This document shows, piece after piece, positions 7,688 to 17,783 of a stretch of DNA of 64,000 bases. Numbering within the stretch: the first letter of the stretch is position 1; each line of letters opens with the position of its first letter. Made by a program: the position numbers and the translations under genes. The notes under the pieces are model-generated. The model was not told the DNA's origin, did no database searches, and saw nothing but the letters and a program-made list of their open reading frames with translations. Origin of the DNA: Alteromonas sp. a30 (GTDB lineage: Bacteria; Pseudomonadota; Gammaproteobacteria; Enterobacterales; Alteromonadaceae); assembly GCF_026788005.1 (NCBI RefSeq), contig NZ_JABEPE010000007.1:124001-188000 (forward strand). The letters run 5' to 3'.

Positions 7688-8569
7688 ATGTCGCCAACCA
7701 AGAAGCTTTTCATATCAGCCTTTTTTATGTTCTTTTCTAGCTCGGCGCTTTCTGAGTGCATGAATGTTGAAGACGCAGAGCGCCTAGTTTCCACCTATCC
7801 TCATCACCCCGTCATTGATTTACCCAAAACGAAGAACCTAGAAGAGGCGTATTGCTCACAGCAAATGTATGTTGAAGCATTGGCTAAAAAGCTTGGCAGT
7901 GAGCAAGGAAAAATTGTTGGTTATAAAGTGAGTTTTACGGGTAAAGCTGGGCAAGAAAAGTTTGGCATACCGCATCCTGCTTATGGCGTGTTAATGCAAG
8001 GCATGATTGAAAACGGTCAAAGCGATATTAAATTTGATTTTGGTTATCGCCCCATGATTGAGCCTGATTTAATGGTTAGGGTAAAAAGTGAAAATATTAT
8101 GCAAGCAACTACCTTACTTGATGTTGCCGAAGGGTTGGAATCCCTACATGCGTTTATTGAAATGCCAACGATTCAATTCCCTTTAGGCAAACTATTCACT
8201 AGTAATGACCTGATCTCACTGAATGTTGGGGCAACTAAAATGATACTCGGCGAAGGCGTAAAAATAGAAGCCACTCCTGAGTTTGTGGAAAAGCTCGCTC
8301 TTGCTCAGACAGAGTTTGTTGATGATTCTGGCAATGTAATTCAGGCAGCACCGTTAAAAAACTTAATGCAACATCCTTTCAATGCCGTTCTTTGGTTAAT
8401 TTCCGAATTAAAACGTCACAACAAAGCTTTAAAAGCTGGCGATTATATTAGTTTGGGCGCGGTAGGGCGTTTATTCCCTGTTGTTAACGAAACAAAAACA
8501 TATATTTATCGTATTCAGGGAGTGTCTGAAAAACCGATGACTTCGAGCGTAAAAATCATTTCAGTGTAA
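7688..8569 (+). CDS. Exported 2-keto-4-pentenoate hydratase-like protein (MhpD/FAH superfamily)
   Basis: 293 residues from ATG 7688. The N-terminus is a signal peptide (KKLFISAFFMFFSSSALS, cleavage before EC), unusual because hydratases of this family act in the cytoplasm. The body resembles MhpD-type hydratases: GKIVGYKVSFTGKAGQEKFGI, an HPAYGVLMQGM loop, RPMIEPDLMVRV with metal-site acidic residues, and a final GDYISLGAVGRLFPV. A TTG at 7646 would add 14 residues; ATG 7688 gives the cleaner signal peptide. The substrate is unknown. It is not in a catabolic operon, and the adjacent genes are unrelated. Confidence 0.75.
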   Translation: MSPTKKLFISAFFMFFSSSALSECMNVEDAERLVSTYPHHPVIDLPKTKNLEEAYCSQQMYVEALAKKLGSEQGKIVGYKVSFTGKAGQEKFGIPHPAYGVLMQGMIENGQSDIKFDFGYRPMIEPDLMVRVKSENIMQATTLLDVAEGLESLHAFIEMPTIQFPLGKLFTSNDLISLNVGATKMILGEGVKIEATPEFVEKLALAQTEFVDDSGNVIQAAPLKNLMQHPFNAVLWLISELKRHNKALKAGDYISLGAVGRLFPVVNETKTYIYRIQGVSEKPMTSSVKIISV

Positions 8570-8766
8570 GGTGCATATGTTAAAGGGTTGAGCTGTGTTA
8601 ACAAACCTTAAAGTTGCGCTACAGATAAGCGTCAATGCTCTTTGCTTCCATATAGTTATACATTTTAACTCAAGAGTATGTATTTGTTTTCACTTATCAT
8701 GAAGTCGAGCATTCACTTTGCACGATAAATCTCTATAGTGTGATGACATTTCATAAGAGAGGCCCT

Positions 8767-9612
8767 ATGAAACCAAACGGAAACCTCGTTTCAGCAGAAT
8801 GGTTGCTGGAGCATCTAAACGACCCAAGTCTGGTTATCCTCGAAGCGAGTATGAAACGCCCGTTGCCGGGGAAAACGAATGAAGTCGGTGAGGAGTCTAT
8901 TCCTCACGCAAGGCACTTTGATTTCGAAACTAACATCTGTGATCTTGATTCTCACTTACCTTGCATGATGCCAACGGCAGCGTATTTTCAAGAAAAAGTG
9001 CGGGCGCTAGGAGTGAACCAAGATAGCGTTGTGGTGGTTTACGATAATATGGAGGTGTACTCCGCTCCTCGTGCTTGGTGGATGTTGAAGTCTATGGGGT
9101 GTGAGTCGGTTTATGTGCTTAACGGTGGGTTGCCAGCGTGGAAAGCGATTCATGGTCCAGTGAGTCGCCTGTCTGAAGAAACTGCCACCTTGGGAAATTT
9201 TGCGAGTCGTCCTCAAGCAAACAAGATGCTTGGGTTAGCTGAGATTAAAGCCAACTTGGATACGCAGGAAGCATTGGTTTTAGATGCTCGCTCTGCTGCG
9301 CGCTTTTCGGGTGAGGAGCCAGATCCTCGTCCGAATGTAAAGTCAGGACACATTCCAAAAGCAAAAAATTTGCCGTTTTCTGTATTACAAAAAGATGGGC
9401 ATCTGTTGCCCGCACAAGACTTAAAAGCGCGGTTTATCAAATTAGGGGTCGCATCCGACGACAAACTCATTTTTAGCTGTGGCTCAGGTGTAACCGCTTG
9501 TATTTTGGCGCTTGCAGCCAGTGAGTCCGGTTACAATAATATCGCTGTTTACGATGGCTCATGGTCAGAATGGGGTACAAATGAGGCTCATCCCGTTGAA
9601 ACGGGTCATTAA
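8767..9612 (+). CDS. sseA: 3-mercaptopyruvate/thiosulfate sulfurtransferase (two rhodanese domains)
   Basis: 281 residues from ATG 8767, chosen because AAGAGAGG lies at correct spacing; an upstream ATG (8740) lacks one. An N-terminal inactive rhodanese domain (ARHFDFETNICDLDSHLPCMMP) is joined to a C-terminal active one. Its active-site loop is CGSGVTA, with the catalytic Cys and the mercaptopyruvate-type loop, and the GHIPKAKNLPF segment lies before it. Such enzymes transfer sulfur from 3-mercaptopyruvate to thiols or cyanide. The next gene begins 20 bases downstream, so the two may be cotranscribed. Confidence 0.9.
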   Translation: MKPNGNLVSAEWLLEHLNDPSLVILEASMKRPLPGKTNEVGEESIPHARHFDFETNICDLDSHLPCMMPTAAYFQEKVRALGVNQDSVVVVYDNMEVYSAPRAWWMLKSMGCESVYVLNGGLPAWKAIHGPVSRLSEETATLGNFASRPQANKMLGLAEIKANLDTQEALVLDARSAARFSGEEPDPRPNVKSGHIPKAKNLPFSVLQKDGHLLPAQDLKARFIKLGVASDDKLIFSCGSGVTACILALAASESGYNNIAVYDGSWSEWGTNEAHPVETGH

Positions 9613-9632
9613 CTAATTGAGACTTTAAAAAA

Positions 9633-10793
9633 GTGGGCAAAGTGAATCCTGAGGCTTTCGAGCAGCTTATTACGCCATGTTTGTTATTGGATAAAGACAT
9701 ACTTGAGCGCAATATTGAACGAATGCATAACAAAGCATTGAGTCATGATGTTCAACTTCGAACGCATTTGAAAACCGCGAAAAGCGTTGATGTCGCCGCT
9801 TTGCTGAAGAAATATGGCCATACCGGTGTAACGGTTTCGACGTTAACAGAGGCTGAGTATTTCGCTGAAGCTGGATATGACGACATTCTGTATGCAGTCA
9901 GTATCGAGCCTAGTAAATTTCTCCGAGTTAAAAAACTTTATCAAAAAGGTATCAAGCTCAAGGTCATTCTTGACGATGTAGAAGTGGCAAGAAAATTGGC
10001 AGAGTGGGCTAGCGCTGAAACGTGTCCTGTAGAATGCTTGATAGAAATTGACTCAGATGGACATAGAGCAGGCATTGCAGCCGATGATGCACAGTTGTTA
10101 GTATTAGCGCGTATTCTAGCAGAAGCTTCTCATGTTACATTATCCGGTGTAATGACACATGGTGGCGGGGCCTATTATTGCGCCGATATGCAGCAGGCCA
10201 GACAGCATGCTGAGTTGGAGCGAGAGCAATGTGTAAAAGCCGCTGAGCGAATACGGCAAGCGGAAATTCATTGCCCCATCATTAGTATTGGCTCAACACC
10301 AACGGTTGTGGCGGCACAAAGCTTCGAGAATGTAACGGAAATTCGCCCAGGCGTGTATGTGTTCTTCGACCTGTTTCAAATGGGATTAGGGGTATGTAGT
10401 ATGGACGACATTGCCTTGACGGTTTTGGCCCGTGTTATTGGTCATCACCGTAAACAGAATCGCATATTTATTGATGCAGGTGGGCTCGCTTTATCTAAAG
10501 ATAGGAGTACTTGCGACCAAAAGCAAGATTTTGGTTATGGATTGGTTTGTAGCGTAGACGCAAAGCCAATACTATCTAATTTGATTGTGAGTCAGGTTAA
10601 TCAGGAGCACGGAGTGATTAACACCACGGACGAAGCGATGTTTGATATATTGGCTATCGGAAGTTTGGTGCGCATAATGCCTAACCATGCTTGTATGACC
10701 GCTGCCGCATATAACAATTATTTTGTAGTGGACGGTGAGGGACTAGAGGTTTCTTGTTGGAATCGCTGTAATGGTTGGTCCCAATGGTGCTGA
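9633..10793 (+). CDS. PLP enzyme of the D-threonine aldolase / D-serine dehydratase (DSD1) family
   Basis: 386 residues. It has a fold-III (alanine-racemase-like) barrel with TPCLLLDKDILERNIERM, then LRTHLKTAK containing the PLP-binding lysine. The glycine-rich phosphate site ISIGSTPT and the C-terminal metal-site motif PNHAC follow. In the family these enzymes cleave D-threonine or deaminate D-serine using a divalent metal. Only GTG starts fit the alignment (9633, or 9642); neither has a strong ribosome site, consistent with coupling to the sulfurtransferase gene 20 bp upstream. Substrate cannot be read from sequence. Confidence 0.82.
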   Translation: MGKVNPEAFEQLITPCLLLDKDILERNIERMHNKALSHDVQLRTHLKTAKSVDVAALLKKYGHTGVTVSTLTEAEYFAEAGYDDILYAVSIEPSKFLRVKKLYQKGIKLKVILDDVEVARKLAEWASAETCPVECLIEIDSDGHRAGIAADDAQLLVLARILAEASHVTLSGVMTHGGGAYYCADMQQARQHAELEREQCVKAAERIRQAEIHCPIISIGSTPTVVAAQSFENVTEIRPGVYVFFDLFQMGLGVCSMDDIALTVLARVIGHHRKQNRIFIDAGGLALSKDRSTCDQKQDFGYGLVCSVDAKPILSNLIVSQVNQEHGVINTTDEAMFDILAIGSLVRIMPNHACMTAAAYNNYFVVDGEGLEVSCWNRCNGWSQWC

Positions 10794-10942
10794 TTGAAGC
10801 GCCTTTTGCGAACTTAAAACAAAAATAGAGTGCATGATAAACGCACGCAATGTGGCACGTAAGTTTGCTCCTCATAATAGCTTGGGGCAAACCTACCACT
10901 TAAAGTCCACTCATTGATATTTGGAGCTTTCGGTAAGTACAT

Positions 10943-12487
10943 ATGAATCGAAGAAATCAAAATGTGATCGACGAGGAAGTCACGTTTGGCTTAGACGAAG
11001 AATTAGTTTCTACAACTGATCTTCGAGGTGTGATTACTTATGCCAATGATGTCTTTTGCAGAGTTGCGGGCTACGCAGTCGAAGAGTTAGTTGGCAAGAA
11101 TCATAATATCGTGCGCCATCCCGACATGCCAAAAGCGGCATTTCAGGACCTATGGGATCGTATTAAACTTGGTGTTCCGTGGCGTGGAGCCGTTAAAAAC
11201 CGTTGCAAAGATGGCCGATATTATTGGGTTGACGCATTCGTTACCCCTATCTACGACGAGGGCAAACTCGTTGGCTATCAATCTGTACGTCGCAGGCTAG
11301 ATCCAAAAATTCGCCAACGCGCGGAAAGTGCCTATAAAGCGGTTAACAATGGTAAGAGCCTAGTTAGTCCATTAAATTCCATTAAAGCGCGTCACAGTGT
11401 TTTTGCAGCAATTAGTATTGCATTAATTGTCATCGGTGCATTATCTGGCAGTTGGTTGCCATTACTGGTTGCTCCAATTTTACCCTTCCTTATTTACCGA
11501 CAAGAAATCATCTCAGTACCGTCTTTTAACAGTGACTTGTTGCAGAAGTACGATAGTGTTTCTCGCCTTGTGTATAGCGGTAGTGATGCCAAAAGTGTGT
11601 CTGATTACCATTTGTTTATGCAAAAAGGGAAAGTTAGAACCATCATTGGTCGCGTGGTCGATAGCACCAAAGGGCTTAATGCCGGTGCTCATAATTTAAA
11701 AAGTGCAGCGGTCAGAGCCAAACAGGGTGTTGCTGATGAGTCGCATGAATTACATCAAGTGGCGACGTCAATCGAAGAAATGGTCTCCACGATTGAAGAC
11801 GTTGCTCGAAGCACATCGGATACTTCTCAAAAAGCAAAACAAGCACATGCCGACTGTGACTCCGCTTCATCGTCTATGGATCAAACCATGGGCAAAGTAG
11901 TGAACTTAGCATCAGAAGTAGCTAAGTCAGCATCAGCAGCGGCGGAATTAGCCGAAGAAGCCGAGCGTATCGGGACGGTAATGCAAGAAATCCAAGGGAT
12001 TGCAGACCAAACCAACCTACTTGCACTTAACGCGGCAATTGAAGCTGCGCGAGCAGGGGAGCATGGTCGCGGGTTTTCTGTGGTGGCAGATGAAGTACGT
12101 GCGCTGTCATCACGTACTCACGATGCAACCGAACAAATTCAATCGTCCATTAACGAAATTCAGCAAACGTTATTACAGTGGTCTAACACAATGCGGGCAG
12201 GTAAAGATGCTGCCGACGAATGTCTGTCCGATACAGAGGCTACACAAAAGTTAGTGTCGAAAGTTTATAGTGCCATTTCTGATATTGCTGATTTGACCAT
12301 GCAGATCTCAGCAGCGGCGGATCAACAAAGCACCGTGTCACAAGAAATTGGCCGCAACATTCACAATATTCATGAAGTGTCTCAAGAAAACCTTCGCCAA
12401 GCAGAAAATGTGGAAAGAGAAGCGACTCAAATAGACTTAGGCGCGATTAAGTTAGCTTCGCTGGGTCAGTCGTTTGGTGAAAAATAA
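10943..12487 (+). CDS. aer: PAS-containing methyl-accepting chemotaxis protein, Aer-like
   Basis: 514 residues. The N-terminal PAS domain (residues about 15-115) has the Aer-type signature [14 protein letters not shown] ... [10 protein letters not shown] ... [14 protein letters not shown], which in E. coli Aer binds FAD for redox/oxygen taxis. A short double membrane segment follows ([30 protein letters not shown], about 153-185). The rest is a long coiled-coil signalling domain with the conserved hairpin tip [34 protein letters not shown] read in two halves. There is no periplasmic sensor, as expected for Aer. A terminator follows at 12508. Confidence 0.92.
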   Translation: MNRRNQNVIDEEVTFGLDEELVSTTDLRGVITYANDVFCRVAGYAVEELVGKNHNIVRHPDMPKAAFQDLWDRIKLGVPWRGAVKNRCKDGRYYWVDAFVTPIYDEGKLVGYQSVRRRLDPKIRQRAESAYKAVNNGKSLVSPLNSIKARHSVFAAISIALIVIGALSGSWLPLLVAPILPFLIYRQEIISVPSFNSDLLQKYDSVSRLVYSGSDAKSVSDYHLFMQKGKVRTIIGRVVDSTKGLNAGAHNLKSAAVRAKQGVADESHELHQVATSIEEMVSTIEDVARSTSDTSQKAKQAHADCDSASSSMDQTMGKVVNLASEVAKSASAAAELAEEAERIGTVMQEIQGIADQTNLLALNAAIEAARAGEHGRGFSVVADEVRALSSRTHDATEQIQSSINEIQQTLLQWSNTMRAGKDAADECLSDTEATQKLVSKVYSAISDIADLTMQISAAADQQSTVSQEIGRNIHNIHEVSQENLRQAENVEREATQIDLGAIKLASLGQSFGEK

Positions 12488-12507
12488 AAGCGCATGATGA
12501 CATACGA

Positions 12508-12540
12508 AAGCCAGTACTTTGATACTGGCTTTTTTGTGTT
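12508..12540 (+). terminator. Rho-independent terminator after the Aer-like gene
   Basis: AAGCCAGTA (12508-12516) pairs with TACTGGCTT (12523-12531) across a short loop, followed by a run of T. The perfect 9-bp stem makes this a strong terminator. Confidence 0.88.
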
Positions 12541-12563
12541 TTTCATTGAAAGGAGAGGTGGGA

Positions 12564-12860
12564 TTAAGTTCTTGGTTTTTCGTGCTTAGATTTCAGTGCC
12601 TTTAATTCTTCAACTAAAGCATCGAGCTCTTGCTCGTTAGCTACGAAGAAGCGCTCTTCTGCTTGTCCTACTTTCTGAATCAGCTCTTCTAAAGAGTGCT
12701 CTGCTTGACGCTCAATTTCATGTAAACGCTTTTCGATGGTTTGCCACTCATCTTTTACTTCTAAAGTCATTAAATGCGCTTGCAACGCCAATTCCTGTTT
12801 AATTTGGGAAAGATGCTTAAGCAGTGTGGCTTGCTTTTGTTGTTGATGTTTATCAGACAC
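12564..12860 (-). CDS. Small coiled-coil protein, unknown
   Basis: 98 residues from GTG 12860, chosen because AGGA lies 7 bases upstream; a TTG at 12881 would add seven residues. It has no signal peptide or membrane segment. Nearly the whole chain is charged heptad-like helix (KDEWQTIEKRLHEIERQAEHSLEELIQKV, then EQELDALVEELKALKSK). It is convergent with the Aer gene and ends beside the shared terminator region. I do not recognise a family. Confidence 0.65.
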   Translation of the reverse strand: MSDKHQQQKQATLLKHLSQIKQELALQAHLMTLEVKDEWQTIEKRLHEIERQAEHSLEELIQKVGQAEERFFVANEQELDALVEELKALKSKHEKPRT

Positions 12861-12980
12861 AAAATGATCCTGTCTTATCAATGTGAGCTTTCACTAATCT
12901 TTTATTATCTATATTGCAAAATAATGACAAACACAAATCTTGGAAATGCAACGAGTGAACTAAAAATTTACTGCTAAACT

Positions 12981-13001
12981 TACATTATATAAGGGAATGT
13001 A
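12981..13001 (+). promoter_or_regulatory. Inverted repeat before the globin gene
   Basis: TACATT (12981-12986) and AATGTA (12996-13001) form a dyad with a 9-bp spacer just upstream of the globin start. It could be an operator for a nitric-oxide or oxygen responsive regulator, but it does not match the NsrR or FNR consensus well enough to name. Confidence 0.3.
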
Positions 13002-13009
13002 GTTGTTAT

Positions 13010-13423
13010 ATGAGTCATCTATCCATCAATCATCGGCAAATTGAACTTGTTCAGCGCTCTTTTACACAAGTTGCGCCTCATGCCGTTTCCTGCTCTGCTG
13101 CGTTTTACCGACGCTTATTCGAACTCGACCCCAGTTTAAAAGCACTTTTTAAAAACGACATTCATGTGCAAGGTGTTATGTTGATGAAGGTCTTAGCGAT
13201 GGCGGTGAATAGCTTGTATGACTTGGATTCTATTGCCGATGATCTTCGAATCTTAGGGGCGCGCCATGTAGGTTATGGGGTGCAAAGAGCGCATTATAAG
13301 ATCGTCGAAAAGGCATTAATCATGATGCTACAAGACGTTCAAGGTGAGACTTTTTCTAAAGAACTCGAAGTCGCTTGGCAACAAGTGTTTCGATGCATTA
13401 GCCGTTTGATGAGAGATGAATAA
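13010..13423 (+). CDS. Single-domain globin
   Basis: 137 residues. The pattern FTQVAPHAVSCSAAFYRRLFELDPSLKALF is the A-C helix region of flavohaemoglobin-type globins. The proximal haem histidine is probably that in LGARHVGYGV. There is no reductase domain, so it is a single-domain haemoglobin (Vgb-like) rather than Hmp. Family members bind oxygen or nitric oxide in the cytoplasm. It is flanked by spacers on both sides and appears monocistronic. Confidence 0.85.
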   Translation: MSHLSINHRQIELVQRSFTQVAPHAVSCSAAFYRRLFELDPSLKALFKNDIHVQGVMLMKVLAMAVNSLYDLDSIADDLRILGARHVGYGVQRAHYKIVEKALIMMLQDVQGETFSKELEVAWQQVFRCISRLMRDE

Positions 13424-13567
13424 ACTCAGAAGCTTTGGTGTGTATCTTTGATTTGATTTGGCGCAAATGATCCGATACAAGCCTATTTTGGGCTTACTAC
13501 ATTCTCAGGTTTACTTTACGTTATTTGTCCTTAAGATTATGGCACTTTTGAATTTGGATCACGCGTA

Positions 13568-14629
13568 ATGTATCGGTTTCACTCCTGTTTTAATCAATAT
13601 CGGCAATATGCCTTTCTTCTACTAATTATTAGCTTTAGCTTCCTGAATGCGTGTTCGCCATCGACCCAGCAACGTGTGGTTTTCCATGGAGAAACAATGG
13701 GAACCACATACAGCATTAGTTATTACCCCACGAATTCCGAGATGAGTGATGATGAAGTCACATCCGATGTTCATCAGCAAATTAAGCAGCGTTTATTAGA
13801 AGTGAATCAGGTTGCATCAACCTATATTCCTGATTCGGAACTCTCGCTATTTAATCAAAGCTTGGGTGATGAGCCTGTCGCATTATCAGAAGATTTAAAT
13901 ACATTGGTCGCAGAGTCGATTAATTTGGCGGAGCTTACTGGCGGAGCCTTGGATGTGACAGTGGGTCCATTAGTCAATTTGTGGGGATTTGGCCCCGATA
14001 AAGTGCCTAACAAAACGCCGTCGCCAGAGGAGATCACGCAAGCAAGGGCGCGTTCAGGCATTAGTAAGTTGCATTTACAAAACGGCAAGCTTAGTAAAGA
14101 AACACCTTTGTTATATGTTGATTTATCGACTATCGCGAAAGGTTTTGGTGTTGATGAGGTTGCTGAGGTACTGGAGCAAAATGGTATTCACCACTACTTA
14201 GTTGAAATTGGTGGCGAAATAAGAGTGAAGGGAACCAAAGCGCATGCGGAACCTTGGCGTGTTGCTATCGAAAAGCCGATATCAACCGTGCAAACCGTGC
14301 AACGTATTTTGCAACCGGGTAATAACGGCGTAGCCACTTCGGGGGACTATCGTAATTTCTTTGAACGGGACGGTAAGCGTTATTCCCATATTATTGACCC
14401 AAAAACCGGCCAGCCAATTAATCACCGGTTAGTCTCGGTAACGGTGCTTCATCCTTCCTGTATGATCGCCGATGGCCTTTCAACCAGCTTTATGGTTTTA
14501 GGGCACGAAAAAGCGATGGCACTGGCGAATAAGGAAAATATCCCCGCATTGTTTATTGAGAAGTTGCCAGATGGACGCTTTAAAGAAACTTTTTCCGAAG
14601 CGATGCAGCGCTATATTAGTCGCAACTAA
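13568..14629 (+). CDS. apbE: FAD:protein FMN transferase, lipoprotein
   Basis: 353 residues. A lipoprotein signal peptide ends in FLNAC. The mature protein has the ApbE signatures GETMGTTYSI, the GGALDVTVGPLVNLWGFGP substrate loop, DLSTIAKGFGVD, the GGEIRVKG segment, and the metal-site region HIIDPKTGQPI with a late ADGLSTSFMVLG. It attaches FMN covalently to Thr/Ser of periplasmic or membrane flavoproteins such as NqrB/C or RnfD/G. No such partner is encoded in this window, so it stands apart from the usual nqr/rnf context. Confidence 0.93.
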   Translation: MYRFHSCFNQYRQYAFLLLIISFSFLNACSPSTQQRVVFHGETMGTTYSISYYPTNSEMSDDEVTSDVHQQIKQRLLEVNQVASTYIPDSELSLFNQSLGDEPVALSEDLNTLVAESINLAELTGGALDVTVGPLVNLWGFGPDKVPNKTPSPEEITQARARSGISKLHLQNGKLSKETPLLYVDLSTIAKGFGVDEVAEVLEQNGIHHYLVEIGGEIRVKGTKAHAEPWRVAIEKPISTVQTVQRILQPGNNGVATSGDYRNFFERDGKRYSHIIDPKTGQPINHRLVSVTVLHPSCMIADGLSTSFMVLGHEKAMALANKENIPALFIEKLPDGRFKETFSEAMQRYISRN

Positions 14630-14634
14630 GTGAA

Positions 14635-14659
14635 AGGCTGTGCCAGAGTGACACAGCCT
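14635..14659. terminator. Hairpin between the convergent apbE and RND genes
   Basis: AGGCTGTG (14635-14642) pairs with CACAGCCT (14652-14659). The T tract is short on either strand, so it may work as a weak bidirectional terminator. Confidence 0.5.
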
Positions 14660-14668
14660 AAAGTAATA

Positions 14669-17600
14669 TTACTTCAATTCCCCTTTAGTGTACGGGTGTT
14701 TTTTCTCTAGCGCCGCAATTTCATTAGCGGTTTTATTGGGTGAGCCCGTTTTCTGAGCTAGCCAGTAATACGCCGTAGGCACAACAAATAATGTCATAAA
14801 CCCTGCCACTAATACGCCGGCAAAAATAACCATGCCAATTACGGCTCGGCTTTCAGAGCCCGGGCCAGAAGCCAATACAAGTGGAATTGCACTGAACACG
14901 GTCGTGAAGCCTGTCATTACGATTGGGCGTAAACGTAAGGCAGATGCTTTACGCAAGGCTTCTTCGAACTCATAGCCTTCATCGCGTAATTGATTGGCAA
15001 ACTCCACAATCAAAATACCGTTTTTCGCCGCCAGCCCAATGAGCATAACTAAACCAATTTGACTGTAGATGTTGATACTCATACCAGCGAAATATAAACC
15101 GGCAAATGCGCCTAATAGTGCTAGTGGTACGGTAAGCATAATCACCCAAGGGTGGATAAAGCTCTCAAACTGTGCCGCTAAAACAAGGAAGGTGATCGTT
15201 AAAGCCAGTGCAAAAACAAATAAGATGGAGTTACCTGATTCTTGATAAAGCTGAGACTCACCACGGTAGTCAATGCCAACGGATTCTGGCAAGTTCTCCT
15301 TCGCAAGTCGGTTCAAATATTCGAGTGCTTCGCCTAACGTGTAACCATCTGCAAGGTTTGCTGTGATAGTGATACTACGCATACGATTGTAGCGGTTTAA
15401 ACTCGATGATGTTGCTCTCTCGCTGCGAGTTAACAGGTTATCTAATGGGATCAATTGCCCACTTCGACTAGATCGAACGTAGATGTTCTCTATATTGTTT
15501 GGGCTTTGAAAATCGCTTTTCTCACCTTGTAGAATGACATCGTATTCTTCCCCTCTATCAAGATAGGTAGAGACCCGGCGTTGACCTAAGATGGTTTCCA
15601 ATGTGCGACCAATATCGCCGATGGAGACTCCTAAGTTTGCAGCTCTTTCTCTATCAATATTGACTAGAAGTTGTGGCAGGGTTTCTTTGTAGTCGGAATC
15701 CAAACGCTGTAACCCGGGGTTTTCAGCAGCTTTTTTCAAAATAATGTCGCGATAACGAGCCAGTTCCTCATAAGTATTACCTTGCAGCACAAATTGAACT
15801 GGGCGGCCTAATCCTCTACCACCTAGACTGGAACGCATAATAGTAAAGGCTTGAATCTCTGGGAAAACTGACAACTTAGCGCTGATCTCTTGCATTAAGT
15901 CGAAAGTAGAACGTGTTCGTTGTTCCCAAGATAGCCCGCCGACAATAGCAATACCGGCACTTCCACCGAAGCCGGGCGTGCGCACAATCACGCGTTCGAT
16001 TTCATCGCGTTCGCCGTACTCAAGCAATATGGCTTCAATCTTTTTCAAATTCTCAGCATTGCTCTCAAAACTTGCGCCTTCTGCTGCTTGCATTGAAATA
16101 AAGAAGTTGCCTCTATCTTCTTTGGGAACAAACTCAGTAGGTACTTCTTTTACTAAGCCGTAGAGGGCAATTATGCTGCCAACAATAAGTAACACGGTAA
16201 TAATGGGTTGATGAATGGTGTTACCCAATGTGTTGTAGTAGCGTTTTTCTAATCGATTGAACAGCATGTCCATTTTGCCGCTAAGACCACTGTCGCGACT
16301 CTTCTTCGAAAGAATTCTGGATGACAACATGGGACATAAAGTCAGCGCCGTAAAACTGGAAAAAGCGACGGCAGCGGCGATGGCGAGAGCAAATTCAGTG
16401 AACAGCCGTCCAATATTCCCTTCCAGAAAGACAAGCGGAACGAATACCGCAATTAATACAAGCGTGGTAGCAATAACCGCGAAACCCACTTCTCGTGCGC
16501 CACGGTAAGCCGCAAGGATAGGAGGTTCCCCCATTTCGATACGACGGTAAATGTTTTCTAGTACAACAATCGCATCATCGACCACTAAGCCGATAGCAAG
16601 GACCAACGCAAGCAATGTTAACAAGTTAATCGAGAAGCCTAAGGCGTACATCACAATAAAGGCGGAAACCAAGGAAATTGGCACGGTAATCGCCGGTATA
16701 ATAGTGGCGCGAACATTACCTAAGAAAAGGAAAATCACCAAAACAACCATTGCCATGGCAATGCCTAGGGTGTTGTATACCTCATCAATGGATTCTTGAA
16801 TAAAAATAGATGAATCGTAACTTTCAACTATGTAAATGTTTTCCGGGAGTCCAGCCTGAATTTCAGCAATTTTATCTTTTGCCGCTTTTGCCACGGCTAG
16901 CGTGTTGGCTTTAGATTGCTTGATAATGCCAAGGCCAATCATATTCTTGCCATCGCCACGGAATTCGGTTTCGTCGTCTGCGGCGCCTAGCTCAACGCGG
17001 GCCACTTCACCCAATTTAATTAAATAGCCATCTGAGCCTTGTTTTATGGCGAGTTGAGCAAAGTCTTCAGGAGTCAAGAAAGTACGGGCAACTCTTACTT
17101 CAAAGTCACGAGAGTTTGACTCGACTTCACCGGCAGGAAGTTCCACATTTTCAGAGCGAATCACTTGCTCAATATCGGTCACTGTAATGCCACGAGCAGC
17201 CATTGCATCACGATCTAACCAAACACGCATCGCGTATTCGCGTCCGCCACCCAAACGTACTCGGGCGACACCATCCACCGTCGATAATTTATCAACAATA
17301 AAACGGTCAGCGTAATCGGTGAGTTCAATGACGTCTAAATTGGTGCTACGTAGGTTGTACCAGACAATGACATCTTCATCCGAATCCGACTTGAACACTT
17401 CTGGCGGATCAGCTTGCTCGGGTAAGTTGTTTAGCGCTCTACTGACACGTTCGCGTACGTCATTGGCTGCGGCGTCTACATCGCGTGATAAGTCAAATTC
17501 AATACTGATTTGCGAACGCCCATTTCGGCTAGTCGACGTAATATTCTTTATGCCTTCAATACCACTAATGCGGTCCTCGAGAAGCTGCGTAATTCGGGAC

Positions 17601-17779
17601 TCAACGATGTTGGCTGATGCTCCCGGATAATTAGTATTAATTGATACAATGGGAGGGTCGATGTCGGGGTATTCACGTAAGGAAAGCAAGCTAATAGCAA
17701 CAATGCCGAAAACCAGCAAAATGAGGTTAACAACCGTTGCAAAAACCGGACGTTTTACAGAAATATCGGAGAGTAGCAT
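14669..17779 (-). CDS. RND efflux transporter permease (AcrB/MexB superfamily)
   Basis: 1036 residues, normal length. TM1 is near the N-terminus (RPVFATVVNLILLVFGIVAI), followed by the first periplasmic porter region. The central membrane block contains LVVDDAIVVLENIYR with the paired Asp of the proton relay. The second porter region and the C-terminal membrane block (GLAAKNGILIVEFANQL) complete the tandem design. It exports drugs or other amphiphiles with protons from periplasm or inner membrane to an outer-membrane channel. The adaptor gene lies 4 bp upstream; no TolC-type channel is encoded nearby, so a shared TolC is likely. Substrate unknown. Confidence 0.93.
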   Translation of the reverse strand: MLLSDISVKRPVFATVVNLILLVFGIVAISLLSLREYPDIDPPIVSINTNYPGASANIVESRITQLLEDRISGIEGIKNITSTSRNGRSQISIEFDLSRDVDAAANDVRERVSRALNNLPEQADPPEVFKSDSDEDVIVWYNLRSTNLDVIELTDYADRFIVDKLSTVDGVARVRLGGGREYAMRVWLDRDAMAARGITVTDIEQVIRSENVELPAGEVESNSRDFEVRVARTFLTPEDFAQLAIKQGSDGYLIKLGEVARVELGAADDETEFRGDGKNMIGLGIIKQSKANTLAVAKAAKDKIAEIQAGLPENIYIVESYDSSIFIQESIDEVYNTLGIAMAMVVLVIFLFLGNVRATIIPAITVPISLVSAFIVMYALGFSINLLTLLALVLAIGLVVDDAIVVLENIYRRIEMGEPPILAAYRGAREVGFAVIATTLVLIAVFVPLVFLEGNIGRLFTEFALAIAAAVAFSSFTALTLCPMLSSRILSKKSRDSGLSGKMDMLFNRLEKRYYNTLGNTIHQPIITVLLIVGSIIALYGLVKEVPTEFVPKEDRGNFFISMQAAEGASFESNAENLKKIEAILLEYGERDEIERVIVRTPGFGGSAGIAIVGGLSWEQRTRSTFDLMQEISAKLSVFPEIQAFTIMRSSLGGRGLGRPVQFVLQGNTYEELARYRDIILKKAAENPGLQRLDSDYKETLPQLLVNIDRERAANLGVSIGDIGRTLETILGQRRVSTYLDRGEEYDVILQGEKSDFQSPNNIENIYVRSSRSGQLIPLDNLLTRSERATSSSLNRYNRMRSITITANLADGYTLGEALEYLNRLAKENLPESVGIDYRGESQLYQESGNSILFVFALALTITFLVLAAQFESFIHPWVIMLTVPLALLGAFAGLYFAGMSINIYSQIGLVMLIGLAAKNGILIVEFANQLRDEGYEFEEALRKASALRLRPIVMTGFTTVFSAIPLVLASGPGSESRAVIGMVIFAGVLVAGFMTLFVVPTAYYWLAQKTGSPNKTANEIAALEKKHPYTKGELK

Positions 17780-17783
17780 GTGA

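Noticed and set aside
13440-13480. FNR-like site (TTGAT...ATTTGGCGCAAAT) upstream of apbE
   Set aside because: The dyad ATTTG-GCG-CAAAT does not match TTGAT-N4-ATCAA, and the distance to the gene is loose.
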